From assembly GCF_039545095.1 (NCBI RefSeq), contig NZ_BAABRS010000006.1:50091-114090 (forward strand): 64,000 bases of DNA. The letters are read 5' to 3'. The stretch comes from Fodinibius salicampi. Its GTDB lineage: Bacteria > Bacteroidota > Rhodothermia > Balneolales > Balneolaceae. The position numbers were made by a program, and so were the translations under genes. Shown one piece after another: positions 9,682 to 17,995 of the stretch. Below the pieces are notes generated by a model. It was not told the DNA's origin. It searched no databases and saw only the letters and a list, made by a program, of their open reading frames with translations. Position 1 is the first letter of the stretch. Every line of letters begins with the position of its first letter.

Positions 9682-10752
9682 ATGGCCTATTTAAAATTAT
9701 ATAGAGATAAGCTGCGTCATAATTATAATTTCCTCGATGATCTTTTTAAAGAGAATGACATCAAATGGGGAATAACAACAAAGCTACTGTGTGGACATGA
9801 AGCGTTCTTAAAAGAAGTTGCTGAATTAGGTATTGGTGAAATGCATGATTCCCGGATCAGTAATCTGAAGAAGATTAAAGAGATCGATCCGGATACAATG
9901 ACTACTTATATTAAGCCCCCGCCAAAGGATATTATCGAGTCGGTGGTGAAGTATGCCGATGCAAGCTTGAATACGGAGCTTTCTACCCTGCATGCCCTTT
10001 CTGAAGAAGCAAAAAGGCAGGATAAAGTACATAAGGTTATTATAATGATTGAGATGGGGGACCTGCGGGAGGGAGTAGTCCGGGAAAATCTTATTGGTTT
10101 TTACGAAAAGGTATTTAAGTTGACCAATATAGAAGTGATTGGTATTGGGACCAATCTGAATTGCATGCACGGGGTTATGCCTGATGAAGATAAGCTCATT
10201 CAACTATCTCTGTATAAACAGATTATTGAACTTCAATTCGACAAAACCATTCCATTGGTTTCAGGTGGAACTACGGTCACTATACCTTTACTGCTGAGAA
10301 ACCAGTTGCCCAGAGGTATCAACCATTTTCGGGTAGGTGAAGCGCTGTTCTTTGGCAAAGACCTTTTTGCAGACGGAACAATCGAGGGTATGCACAATGA
10401 CGTGTTGGAACTATATACCCAGATTATTGAAATATCGGAAAAACCTAAAGTTCCGACCGGAGAGCTGGGAAAAGACCCGCAGGGTAACACGGTTGAAATT
10501 GACGAGGATGATTATGGGAAAACATCTTATCGGGCTATTCTGGATATTGGATACCTGGATATAAACCCGGATCATCTGATTAATGTAGAGGATGATGTAG
10601 AAATTGTTGATGCAAGCTCGGATATGCTAATCCTGGATGTAGGGGATAATACATCTGGTTATGAAGTGGGCGACTTTATAAGATTCCGGATGAATTATAT
10701 GGGAGCATTAGGGATTATGAATTCAGACTATATAGATAAGATTGTTGAATAA
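9682..10752 (+). CDS. alanine racemase-fold enzyme, ornithine racemase-like
   Basis: PLP-dependent fold-III amino acid racemase, 356 residues. The wording ITTKLLCGHEAFLKEVAELG, MHDSRISNLKKI, IIMIEMGDLREGV, IGIGTNLNCMHGVMPDEDK and INHFRVGEALFFGKD matches the ornithine-racemase (Orr)/YhfX-like family rather than Alr. The PLP lysine is Lys34 in TTKLLCG. In clostridia Orr makes D-ornithine for ornithine fermentation; here the partner aminomutase genes are not in the window. With rocD 5 kb upstream the likely substrate is ornithine or a related basic amino acid, but specificity cannot be read. Confidence 0.82.
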   Translation: MAYLKLYRDKLRHNYNFLDDLFKENDIKWGITTKLLCGHEAFLKEVAELGIGEMHDSRISNLKKIKEIDPDTMTTYIKPPPKDIIESVVKYADASLNTELSTLHALSEEAKRQDKVHKVIIMIEMGDLREGVVRENLIGFYEKVFKLTNIEVIGIGTNLNCMHGVMPDEDKLIQLSLYKQIIELQFDKTIPLVSGGTTVTIPLLLRNQLPRGINHFRVGEALFFGKDLFADGTIEGMHNDVLELYTQIIEISEKPKVPTGELGKDPQGNTVEIDEDDYGKTSYRAILDIGYLDINPDHLINVEDDVEIVDASSDMLILDVGDNTSGYEVGDFIRFRMNYMGALGIMNSDYIDKIVE

Positions 10753-10813
10753 GATTTGTTAAGTATATTCTTATCCGATAAAATGGTTTAAAGCCGATAA
10801 GCAATACCAATAA

Positions 10814-10842
10814 ATAAAAAAGCCCGACCCAACGGCCGGGCT
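10814..10842 (-). terminator. Rho-independent terminator of sodC
   Basis: On the minus strand AGCCCG and CGGGCT pair around a 10-nt loop, followed by a run of T. It lies 24 nt past the sodC stop. As the plus-strand A-run precedes the stem, it works mainly for sodC. Confidence 0.8.
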
Positions 10843-10866
10843 GGAAGTGAATATGTAAGCCTTTGC

Positions 10867-11457
10867 TTATTCAGCACTGGTATTGGCGATGCCTATGACT
10901 CCGCATCCCATGCGCGGACCTGCGGCACCGGTAGGCTGAGATTCTAAATCGTCTTCTCCGCCATGTATAACAATTCCGCGGCCAATAATGCTATTGGAAC
11001 CGTTTAACTCTATAGTGGAGTCTACATAGTTTTTAGTAGCGACTCCTTTTTCGTTGGCTTCAATATTCCCCATATCTCCAACATGTCGGGATTCGGCGTC
11101 CGGCCCTGCATGGTCATTGCCTTCCGGATTATAATGGCCTCCGGCAGAAGTTCCGTCAGAAGCAGTGCAATCTCCATATTGATGGATATGGAACCCATGC
11201 TTGCCTTGCTCAAGTCCTTCTATTTCAGCTTCAACGCGAACTCCATCATTTGTTTGGCTAAAAGTAACGGTCCCGGAAGCACTGTTCCCTTCAGTGGGAT
11301 GAACAACAGCTACTGCTTTGGTATAATCTGTGGTTACTTCAACCGTGTCAGTAACTGTTTCCTGGGATTGTTGCTGTTCAGTACCTTGCTGAGCACAACT
11401 AACAGCAAAGGTCATTAAAAAGAGTCCTATAGCATATTTAGTGAATAATTTTATCAT
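10867..11457 (-). CDS. sodC: Cu/Zn superoxide dismutase, lipoprotein
   Basis: Dismutates superoxide outside the cytoplasm. The N-terminus is a lipoprotein signal with the lipid-acceptor Cys21 (FAVSC), then a Q/T-rich linker to about residue 45. Copper and zinc ligands are present: HGFHIHQYGDC, GGHYNP, SRHVGD and IVIHGGEDD. The two cysteines for the structural disulfide are in GDC and MGCGVIG. The length of 196 is normal for a lipid-anchored SodC. It has its own terminator and no operon partners. Confidence 0.95.
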   Translation of the reverse strand: MIKLFTKYAIGLFLMTFAVSCAQQGTEQQQSQETVTDTVEVTTDYTKAVAVVHPTEGNSASGTVTFSQTNDGVRVEAEIEGLEQGKHGFHIHQYGDCTASDGTSAGGHYNPEGNDHAGPDAESRHVGDMGNIEANEKGVATKNYVDSTIELNGSNSIIGRGIVIHGGEDDLESQPTGAAGPRMGCGVIGIANTSAE

Positions 11458-11654
11458 GGTATATTCTTTAAGATTTAATTAAAACTTACTTTTTGTAACA
11501 GCAAAGCTTTTTATAACATTCAATGCCTGGTTAGGTTCCAAACATCGGAGGATATAAATACAATCTTTTTTATTCCTGAACAAATTTTATCATAGGTTTA
11601 AGTAATATTTATAGCGTATATTAATGTTATAAAATAAACTCTATCTTATATTAA

Positions 11655-12083
11655 ATGACTGATAAGAGAAAGCCTTTTTTTCATCTCGCATTTCCAGTAA
11701 CGGATCTTCAGGAAACCCTTATTTTTTATCGTGATGTGCTTGGATGTGAAACCGGAAGAAGTTCAGATCAGTGGATTGATTTCGATTTTTGGGGACACCA
11801 GGTGGTTGCACACCTTAGCCCGGATGAGGCCGGAAAATCAAGTGTGAATGAAGTAGACGGACATGCGGTGCCGGCCAAACATTTTGGATTAATTCTGGAA
11901 TGGGTACAATGGGAGGAACTGGCTGAAAGGTTGCAAAATAAAGGTGTCAATTTCATTATCGATCCTTATATCCGTTTTGAAGGCCAACCTGGGGAGCAGG
12001 CAACTATGTTTTTCAAGGATCCCAGTGGGAATGCACTGGAATTCAAGGCATTTCGGAATGAAGACCAGATTTTTGCCAGTTAG
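11655..12083 (+). CDS. VOC (glyoxalase-like) family protein
   Basis: 142 residues with two beta-alpha-beta-beta-beta modules: FFHLAFPVTDLQETLIFYRDVLG at the start and KHFGLILEWVQWEELAERL in the second half. It ends with MFFKDPSGNALEFKAF, a typical VOC metal-ligand strand. Candidate metal residues are the His of FHLAF, the His of KHFG and the Glu of LEFK. The family covers glyoxalases, dioxygenases and resistance proteins, so no reaction is assigned. It is monocistronic and convergent with the SDR gene. Confidence 0.88.
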   Translation: MTDKRKPFFHLAFPVTDLQETLIFYRDVLGCETGRSSDQWIDFDFWGHQVVAHLSPDEAGKSSVNEVDGHAVPAKHFGLILEWVQWEELAERLQNKGVNFIIDPYIRFEGQPGEQATMFFKDPSGNALEFKAFRNEDQIFAS

Positions 12084-12134
12084 CGTTTGACTCATAAAAG
12101 CTACCGGTAATTTAATTTTTATCGTCGTTTTAAT

Positions 12135-12902
12135 TTATCCTGCTGCAGATGCTCCTCCATCAATCGTATAGACAGATCCGGTTGTCCAGGCTGATTCGTC
12201 ACTGGCCAGGAAAAGAATGGTGCGGGCTATATCTTCAGGAGAACCGACTTTTTTCATAGGCAGGGTTTCCGGCACTTCATCGAGAATAGTATCCGGGTTA
12301 GGAAAAGCTGCCGCCGAATTATCGTAGAGATCTGTTTGTACGGGGCCCGGTTGTACTAAGTTGATGCGAATGTCTGGGGCATAGTCAACGGCGGCCTGCC
12401 GTACCAAAGCTTCAACGGCTCCTTTTGAGGCGCAGTAAGCGGCATGATTTGGGAAGCCCTTATGAGCTGCGATAGACCCTGTTACGACAATACTTCCTGT
12501 AGCATCGTTATGCTTCATTTCCGGAATAGCCGCACGCATTAAGTAAAATATGGCGTTTAAGTTCGTATCTAGTGTTTGGTGCCAGGTGTTTTTCTCAACT
12601 TCGGTTATGGACCCTAGACCAAGTATTCCCGCGTTGGGAATAAGTATGTCCAGGCGGCCAAATTCTTCGATCGCTTTTTCAACAAGCTGGTTATTCGCCT
12701 CGGGCATACGAATATCTGCTGGTACAAATATGGCCGATCCACCTTGTTTGGAAATGGTCTTTACTACTTGCTTCCCCCGTTGTTTATTGCGGCCACTAAC
12801 CACTATTTTTGCTCCTTCTTTAGCAAAAAGTTCAGCGGTTGCCCGTCCCATCCCACGGGTAGCTCCGGTTATAATGGCCACTTTGTTATCTAATTTTCCC
12901 AT
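12135..12902 (-). CDS. SDR family oxidoreductase
   Basis: Classical short-chain dehydrogenase/reductase of 255 residues. TGATRGMGRATAELF binds NAD(P). The mid-protein NAG appears in IPNAGILGLG, the catalytic Ser in VTGSIAAHKG, and YxxxK in AAYCASKGAVEAL. The C-terminus WTTGSVYTIDGG is the usual family ending. The Arg/Lys-rich region after the second strand (SGRNKQRGK) suggests NADP preference, an inference. The substrate is unknown. The gene starts about 36 nt after the end of the ABC-F gene on the same strand, so they may be cotranscribed. Confidence 0.88.
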   Translation of the reverse strand: MGKLDNKVAIITGATRGMGRATAELFAKEGAKIVVSGRNKQRGKQVVKTISKQGGSAIFVPADIRMPEANNQLVEKAIEEFGRLDILIPNAGILGLGSITEVEKNTWHQTLDTNLNAIFYLMRAAIPEMKHNDATGSIVVTGSIAAHKGFPNHAAYCASKGAVEALVRQAAVDYAPDIRINLVQPGPVQTDLYDNSAAAFPNPDTILDEVPETLPMKKVGSPEDIARTILFLASDESAWTTGSVYTIDGGASAAG

Positions 12903-12937
12903 AGACTATTGATTAAAAAATATATTCATCTGTTCCT

Positions 12938-14899
12938 TCATTTTGAAGCGAACTCTTCTTCGATTTCACTGATCTCCATGGCTAATTCTTCCCATTCAGC
13001 ATAGATTTCTACCAGCTCGGCCTTGAGCTTCTCATATTCCATGGATATTTCTTTAACTTGTTCCTCATCGTCATAGAAATCAGGTTCGGCCATTTCTTCC
13101 TCAATTTCATTTTTACGACTTTCGAGTTGCTCAATTTCTTCTTCAAGGGGCGCAATTTTCTTTTTGAGTGGCTTTAGCTGGTTATATTTTTCTTGCCTTT
13201 TTTGGGCTGCGATACGCCGCTCTTCCTTTCTGGATAAGCCGTTGTTCTGGCCGTTTGATGGTGTATCCCGGTTATCATCATCCTCTTTTTCTCTTTCTTC
13301 CACCTTTTCGAGGTAGTAGGAAACATTGCCTAAAAATGTATTAGTGGTTTGCGGACGTACTTCCAGTACTTTATCGACTATAGGATCGAGGAAGTCACGA
13401 TCGTGAGAAACGATCATAAAGGTACCCTCATATTGCTCAAGCGCCTGTTGAAGAATACGTTTGGATTGCATATCCAAGTGATTAGTCGGTTCATCAAAAA
13501 TCAGGAAATTGGCCGGTCGTAATAACATCCGTGCCAGTGCCAGCCTACTTTTTTCCCCACCGGAAAGGACCGATACTTTTTTAAAGACATCATCACCCTG
13601 AAAAAGAAAGCAGCCCAAGATTGTTCGCAAACGGGTTTCTTTGGCATGAGGATCCGCTTCACGCATAATTTCAAACACGGTTTTTTCAAGGTCCAGTTCA
13701 TCGGCCTGATGCTGGGCGAAGTAACTGGTGGTTACATTATGGCCGGGTTCTCGTTTGCCGTTAGTGGCTTCTTCAATTCCTGCCATGATACGGATCAATG
13801 TTGACTTACCCGCCCCATTGGGACCGACGACCGCAATTTTATCTTGGCGATCGATGGTATATGAGAGATCCTCGAATACCACATTATCGCCATACTGTTT
13901 GCGGACATTCTCCAGCTTCATAACAATAGCCCCGCTTCGTTCGGGTGGTGGGAATTCAAACGTAATTTCTTCTTCCCTTTCATCCAGTTCAATCTTGTCC
14001 ATTTTTTCCAGCTGCTTGATGCGGCTTTGCACCTGTGCCGCCTTGCTGGCATTGTACCGGAATTTGTCAATAAAATCTTGTATTTCCTTGATTTGCTTCT
14101 GCTGGTTCTCATACGCCTTGCGCCGGTGTTCCATTCGTTCGGCATGTTTTTCCCGGTAGTAGTCATAATTTCCAGCATAATCCAGCAGTTTTCCATGGTC
14201 AAGTGCAAGGGTTCGATTGGTAATCTTATTGAGAAATGCTTTATCGTGAGAGACAAGAATAACGGCACCTTCATAGTTTTGCAGGAACTGCTCGATCCAG
14301 CGCAGGGAATCAATATCCAGGTGATTGGTCGGCTCGTCAAGGAGAAGGTACATAGGTCTCTGTAACAATAACTTAGCCAATGCAATACGCATGAGCCATC
14401 CTCCGCTGAATTCGGTCGTCATCCGTTTAAAGTCATCGGTGGAAAAGCCGAGTCCCATAAGTACCTTCTCAATGTCAGACTGCAGCGTATAGGCTCCGGA
14501 CTGTTCAAGCTTGCTCTGATATTTTCCCAGCTGCTCCATGGTCTTTTTATACTCAGAGGATCCGGTATCCATGTTGGATATTTTTTGCTGGGTCTCCTGC
14601 ACCTTTTTCTCGAGTTTGCGAATGTCTGCAAATGCGCTTTCGACCTCTTCATAAACGGTACGATTGGGATCGGGATCAACCCCATCCTGAGGAAGATACC
14701 CGATTGTAGCAGCCTGGGACTTTTTTATGGTACCTTCATTCGGTACAACTTCTCCGGCAATTATTTTAAGTAAGGTCGACTTACCCGCCCCATTGGGTCC
14801 GACGAGCCCTATACGGTCACCGGGATTAATAAGAGCATTAACTTCTTGAAGTAAGGGTTCCCCTCCAAAGGAAAGAGATATATTATTTAATGAAAGCAA
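12938..14899 (-). CDS. ABC-F family ATP-binding protein (Uup/YheS-like)
   Basis: Soluble twin-ATPase of 653 residues without membrane segments; ABC-F proteins act on ribosomes. Each half has Walker A GPNGAGKST (about residues 35-43 and 360), signature motifs FSGGWLMR and LSGGEKSRL, and Walker B followed by DEPTNHLD. Between the two halves lies the charged interdomain linker (RKAYENQQKQIKEIQDF). The C-terminal roughly 120 residues are a strongly charged coiled coil, the extension seen in Uup/YheS-like members. A housekeeping translation role is more likely than antibiotic resistance. Confidence 0.92.
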   Translation of the reverse strand: MLSLNNISLSFGGEPLLQEVNALINPGDRIGLVGPNGAGKSTLLKIIAGEVVPNEGTIKKSQAATIGYLPQDGVDPDPNRTVYEEVESAFADIRKLEKKVQETQQKISNMDTGSSEYKKTMEQLGKYQSKLEQSGAYTLQSDIEKVLMGLGFSTDDFKRMTTEFSGGWLMRIALAKLLLQRPMYLLLDEPTNHLDIDSLRWIEQFLQNYEGAVILVSHDKAFLNKITNRTLALDHGKLLDYAGNYDYYREKHAERMEHRRKAYENQQKQIKEIQDFIDKFRYNASKAAQVQSRIKQLEKMDKIELDEREEEITFEFPPPERSGAIVMKLENVRKQYGDNVVFEDLSYTIDRQDKIAVVGPNGAGKSTLIRIMAGIEEATNGKREPGHNVTTSYFAQHQADELDLEKTVFEIMREADPHAKETRLRTILGCFLFQGDDVFKKVSVLSGGEKSRLALARMLLRPANFLIFDEPTNHLDMQSKRILQQALEQYEGTFMIVSHDRDFLDPIVDKVLEVRPQTTNTFLGNVSYYLEKVEEREKEDDDNRDTPSNGQNNGLSRKEERRIAAQKRQEKYNQLKPLKKKIAPLEEEIEQLESRKNEIEEEMAEPDFYDDEEQVKEISMEYEKLKAELVEIYAEWEELAMEISEIEEEFASK

Positions 14900-15023
14900 G
14901 GCAATAATTTTCTTAACATTTTTGAAGGTCTAATATAACCAACACAGCGGTAGGCCTAAATCTGTTTTTAAATTTTTATACCTTCTTCTTTTTATAAAGA
15001 TACTTATGTCCTATTTTTGATCT

Positions 15024-16091
15024 ATGGGTTTATTGATTTTTTATTTGTTACTTGCTATTGGCGTTTCTTTTCTTTGTTCAATGTTAGAAGCAGTCTTACT
15101 CTCGGTAAGTCATTCTTATATTGCCATAATGGAGCGCAAGGGGAGTAAGACCGGCAAATTGCTTCGCAGTTATAAGGAGGATATTGACCGTCCGCTATCT
15201 GCTATTTTAAGTTTAAATACGATAGCGCACACAGTAGGTGCTGCAGGTGTAGGTGCACAGGCACAGGTTATTTTTGGTGAAAGCTATGTAGCCATAACGT
15301 CAGCCGTTCTTACCTTACTTATTTTAGTATTGTCCGAAATTATACCAAAAACTATTGGAGCAACCTACTGGAGGGAATTGGCAAAATTTACGGCCAAGAC
15401 GCTGCACGGGTTGATGTTTCTGCTATATCCCTTTGTGGTAATGTCGCAGGCTATTACCCGGTTGCTTTCCAATGAAGATGAAGTACCGAGCTTTAGTCGC
15501 GAAGAGTTTGGGGCTTTAGCCGATCTGGGGGTAGAAGAAGGGATTTTTGAGGAAGAAGAATCCCGAATTTTTAAAAATTTGATTCGATTTAGTTCCCTTC
15601 GGGTTAAAGATATCATGACTCCCCGCACGGTGGTTGTTGGATTTAACCAAACCCTTACGGTTGGGGAAATCAGTGATAATGTAGAGCAGCTGCATTTTTC
15701 GCGATTACCGGTATATGGAGAGGCGCGGGATGAAGTAACAGGATATGTTTTAAAAAATGATTTGTTATTGATGATGGCCCGTGGAGAGACGGAAACAAAA
15801 CTAAAAGAGTTTAAGCGTGATATCCTTATTGTGCCTGAGATGACTCCACTGCAGGATTTCTTTGAACGGTTGATGAAAAAACAGGAACATATTGCAATGG
15901 TGGTCGATGAATACGGCGGATTTGCGGGAGTCGTAAGCATGGAAGATCTTGTTGAAACCCTCCTTGGTATGGAAATTATAGATGAAGTAGACACTATCGA
16001 AGATATGCAGAAAATGGCCCGTAAAAAATGGATGGAACGAGCTCAGCGCCTTGGGATTGTATCAGAAGATGCTGAAGAGGAAATAGAGTAG
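15024..16091 (+). CDS. CNNM-domain (DUF21) membrane protein with CBS pair
   Basis: 355-residue inner-membrane protein. Residues 1-140 hold the DUF21/CNNM transmembrane part (LLAIGVSFLCSMLEAVLLSVSHSY, then LSEIIPKTIGATYWR). Residues about 190-310 form the CBS pair (KDIMTPRTVVVGF and MVVDEYGGFAGVVSMEDLVETLLG). The family is linked to magnesium or cobalt export. The C-terminal CorC/HlyC transporter-associated domain found in longer relatives is missing; the protein ends in a short charged helix. It is followed by two gene remnants, so the region after it has been rearranged. Confidence 0.9.
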   Translation: MGLLIFYLLLAIGVSFLCSMLEAVLLSVSHSYIAIMERKGSKTGKLLRSYKEDIDRPLSAILSLNTIAHTVGAAGVGAQAQVIFGESYVAITSAVLTLLILVLSEIIPKTIGATYWRELAKFTAKTLHGLMFLLYPFVVMSQAITRLLSNEDEVPSFSREEFGALADLGVEEGIFEEEESRIFKNLIRFSSLRVKDIMTPRTVVVGFNQTLTVGEISDNVEQLHFSRLPVYGEARDEVTGYVLKNDLLLMMARGETETKLKEFKRDILIVPEMTPLQDFFERLMKKQEHIAMVVDEYGGFAGVVSMEDLVETLLGMEIIDEVDTIEDMQKMARKKWMERAQRLGIVSEDAEEEIE

Positions 16092-16198
16092 CAGGCGATA
16101 AGCGCACAAAGCTCAAGTTCGGATACTATTGCTTTGCGGAACGTTGGGCACCAGCAATTAATACTTCCCAATTACAGTTCTGTCGAATATAAGTTCGG

Positions 16199-16509
16199 GA
16201 AAAGCTGATTCCCGTTCTGTCCGAAAAAAACATCCAAGGTGACACGATTAACGTTCATCAAGGTGAGTTAGCTGGAGTTCAGCAGGTGGCAAAAGGTTTA
16301 AAAAAGGTAAGGAGGTAATTACGTTAGTTTTTAAGGCTGCAATAGGGATTGAAAAATCTTATGACAGCATCCGGATAACGGGTACACCGGAATTTACTTC
16401 TACGATCCCCGGTGGTATAAATGGCGATATCGCTACTTCTGCCATTATGGTGAATGCTATACGTGCGGTTCAAAAGGCAGAGGCAGGGCTAAAAACAATG
16501 CTTGATATA
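16199..16509 (+). pseudogene. remnant of a DapB-like / 2,4-diaminopentanoate dehydrogenase-type reductase (C-terminal part)
   Basis: Two overlapping frames carry parts of one protein. Frame one (16199-16317) reads GDTINVHQGELAGVQQVAKG and then hits a stop. Frame two (16321-16509) continues with VFKAAIGIEKSYDSIRITG, IPGGINGDIATSAIMVNAI and AEAGLKTMLDIP. The PGGxxGDxAT...VNAI pattern is what I recall from the C-terminus of DapB-like NAD(P) oxidoreductases including 2,4-diaminopentanoate dehydrogenase. The frame change and missing N-terminal half show a decayed gene. The exact family is less certain than its broken state. Confidence 0.55.
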
Positions 16510-16517
16510 CCTGCTCA

Positions 16518-16766
16518 GACCTGCTGCCAGCCGGTGGAGAAAGGGGAACGATTCGGAATTGGTATGAAGCACCAGAAGGGGAAGATCCTTATGTCTTTGC
16601 CAAAACAGGTACGCTTAGCAATAATCATGCATTAAGTGGCTATATAATAACCAGAAGCGGTAAGAAATTATATTTTTCTTTTATGAATAACCACTATGTA
16701 ACTTCCTCCTCAGTTGTAAAGCGGGAAATGGAGAAGGTGTTAAGGTATATCCATATGACTTATTAA
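16518..16766 (+). pseudogene. remnant of a DacB/PBP4-type D-Ala-D-Ala carboxypeptidase (C-terminal part)
   Basis: An open frame without start codon encodes about 80 residues: LLPAGGERGTIRNWYE, then DPYVFAKTGTLSNNHALSGY, IITRSGKKLYFSFMNNHY and a helical end to a normal TAA. The KTG triad motif followed by LSGY and the SGKKLYFSFMNN strand is the C-terminus of penicillin-binding protein 4 (DacB). The catalytic SxxK and SxN parts are gone. It abuts the preceding remnant directly, in another frame, which points to a deletion joining two genes. Confidence 0.65.
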
Positions 16767-16778
16767 GTTATAGGACCA

Positions 16779-17816
16779 TTATGGATAATTAAAGTTATTA
16801 CGACGGATTACATCCTTGTTACTGTCAATAAAGTTTCGGATCTCATTGATGGGAATGGCATGGGTTATCCCATAAGAGATCCTTCGTTTCTCTTCAATAA
16901 AAATCGAGCCGTTATAGGGTTCAATAAGATTGTCCGAATATTCGTCATCGGGATTAGGAATTAAGTAAGGCTCTCGCGTAGCTGCTGCTGAGCGGGCCAT
17001 ACCGACCCATTCAAAGCTATTGAACTGATCGTTGCTTGCAAGTACAAGCCCACCGCTGATGCCGGGATTAAAAAGCGCATCACTGACAAAAAAACGTTGG
17101 CGAGATTGGCCCCTTGTCGAACTGGCGATTCCTCGGGTTATTATGGGATATCCCTTTGGGAAACCTAAGATATATAAAAAAGACCCTAACTGGATTTTTT
17201 CTGAATGGCCCATTGAAAACGACAGTTCCTGATGATTATCCTGGATATCAGCCTTTAAATTGGCAGAAAGAAGAGCGAGGTCCGAAAGTGCATCCCGTGC
17301 AATGATTTCAAAAATACCCAATTCTTCTGGTGTGAAAATGAGGTTATTTTGTCTTCTTTTGATACTGATGGTTTCAATAAATGTGTTCGCGGATATTTGT
17401 TCTCCTTCATAATAAGTGATAAGGGTATCCGCTGATGTAACCGTGTGTGCTGTAGTAATAAGCAATGCTTTATCACGATTATTTACATCTAGTAGGATGG
17501 AGGTCCCTGCTGAACTTTCTTCAGTGGAATGACTATGGGAGGCTATGTCTTCCAGTCTGTTGGTATTAACGTCTGGAAGAGTAACACTCGGTTTGTTAAA
17601 CGAGTAGGTGTCATAGAAAGAGGTGGATATTATTCGAATAATTGCTTCTTCTGCTCTTTGCAGGGATTCAGAAAGATTTTGACTGGGAAAGGCAGTTGTA
17701 TAGAATTCAGATTCTTCGACTGCTTTTGGTTGGTCTATAGTTTGCTCTGAACTGCGACATGCTCCGATCCCTATTAGAATGAGAAAACCGAAAAAAAGCT
17801 TTGGAAATAGCTTCAT
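16779..17816 (-). CDS. trypsin-like serine protease, lipoprotein
   Basis: 345 residues with a lipoprotein signal (lipid Cys20 in IGIGAC), so it is anchored outside the cytoplasm. The chymotrypsin-fold triad can be read: TTAHTV (His), DALSDLALL (Asp) and NPGISGG (nucleophile Ser), with GFPKGYP in between, as in DegP/HtrA-like proteases. There is no PDZ domain, and the C-terminal part (about 260-345) returns to GITHAIPINEIRNFI. The target is unknown. The gene ends 12 nt from the DacB remnant and is transcribed towards it. Confidence 0.82.
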   Translation of the reverse strand: MKLFPKLFFGFLILIGIGACRSSEQTIDQPKAVEESEFYTTAFPSQNLSESLQRAEEAIIRIISTSFYDTYSFNKPSVTLPDVNTNRLEDIASHSHSTEESSAGTSILLDVNNRDKALLITTAHTVTSADTLITYYEGEQISANTFIETISIKRRQNNLIFTPEELGIFEIIARDALSDLALLSANLKADIQDNHQELSFSMGHSEKIQLGSFLYILGFPKGYPIITRGIASSTRGQSRQRFFVSDALFNPGISGGLVLASNDQFNSFEWVGMARSAAATREPYLIPNPDDEYSDNLIEPYNGSIFIEEKRRISYGITHAIPINEIRNFIDSNKDVIRRNNFNYP

Positions 17817-17995
17817 TATTGTGAGATGTGGTTTTTAAAATCTATTGAATCCATTGACTTCCCATAAAATAACGTAACAGCTCATATCTTCCTCTTACAT
17901 AGTTTAACAGAAAAAATGCTAAAAATGGAATGTTAAAATTAAAAATAGTATTCTCTTTATCTCTAAAATCTCTCTAACTTAAAATTCGTTTCATA

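Noticed and set aside
16447..16635. 62-residue open frame as a complete gene
   Set aside because: It is the open tail of the DapB-like remnant running out of frame into the DacB remnant; its last half matches nothing in that frame.
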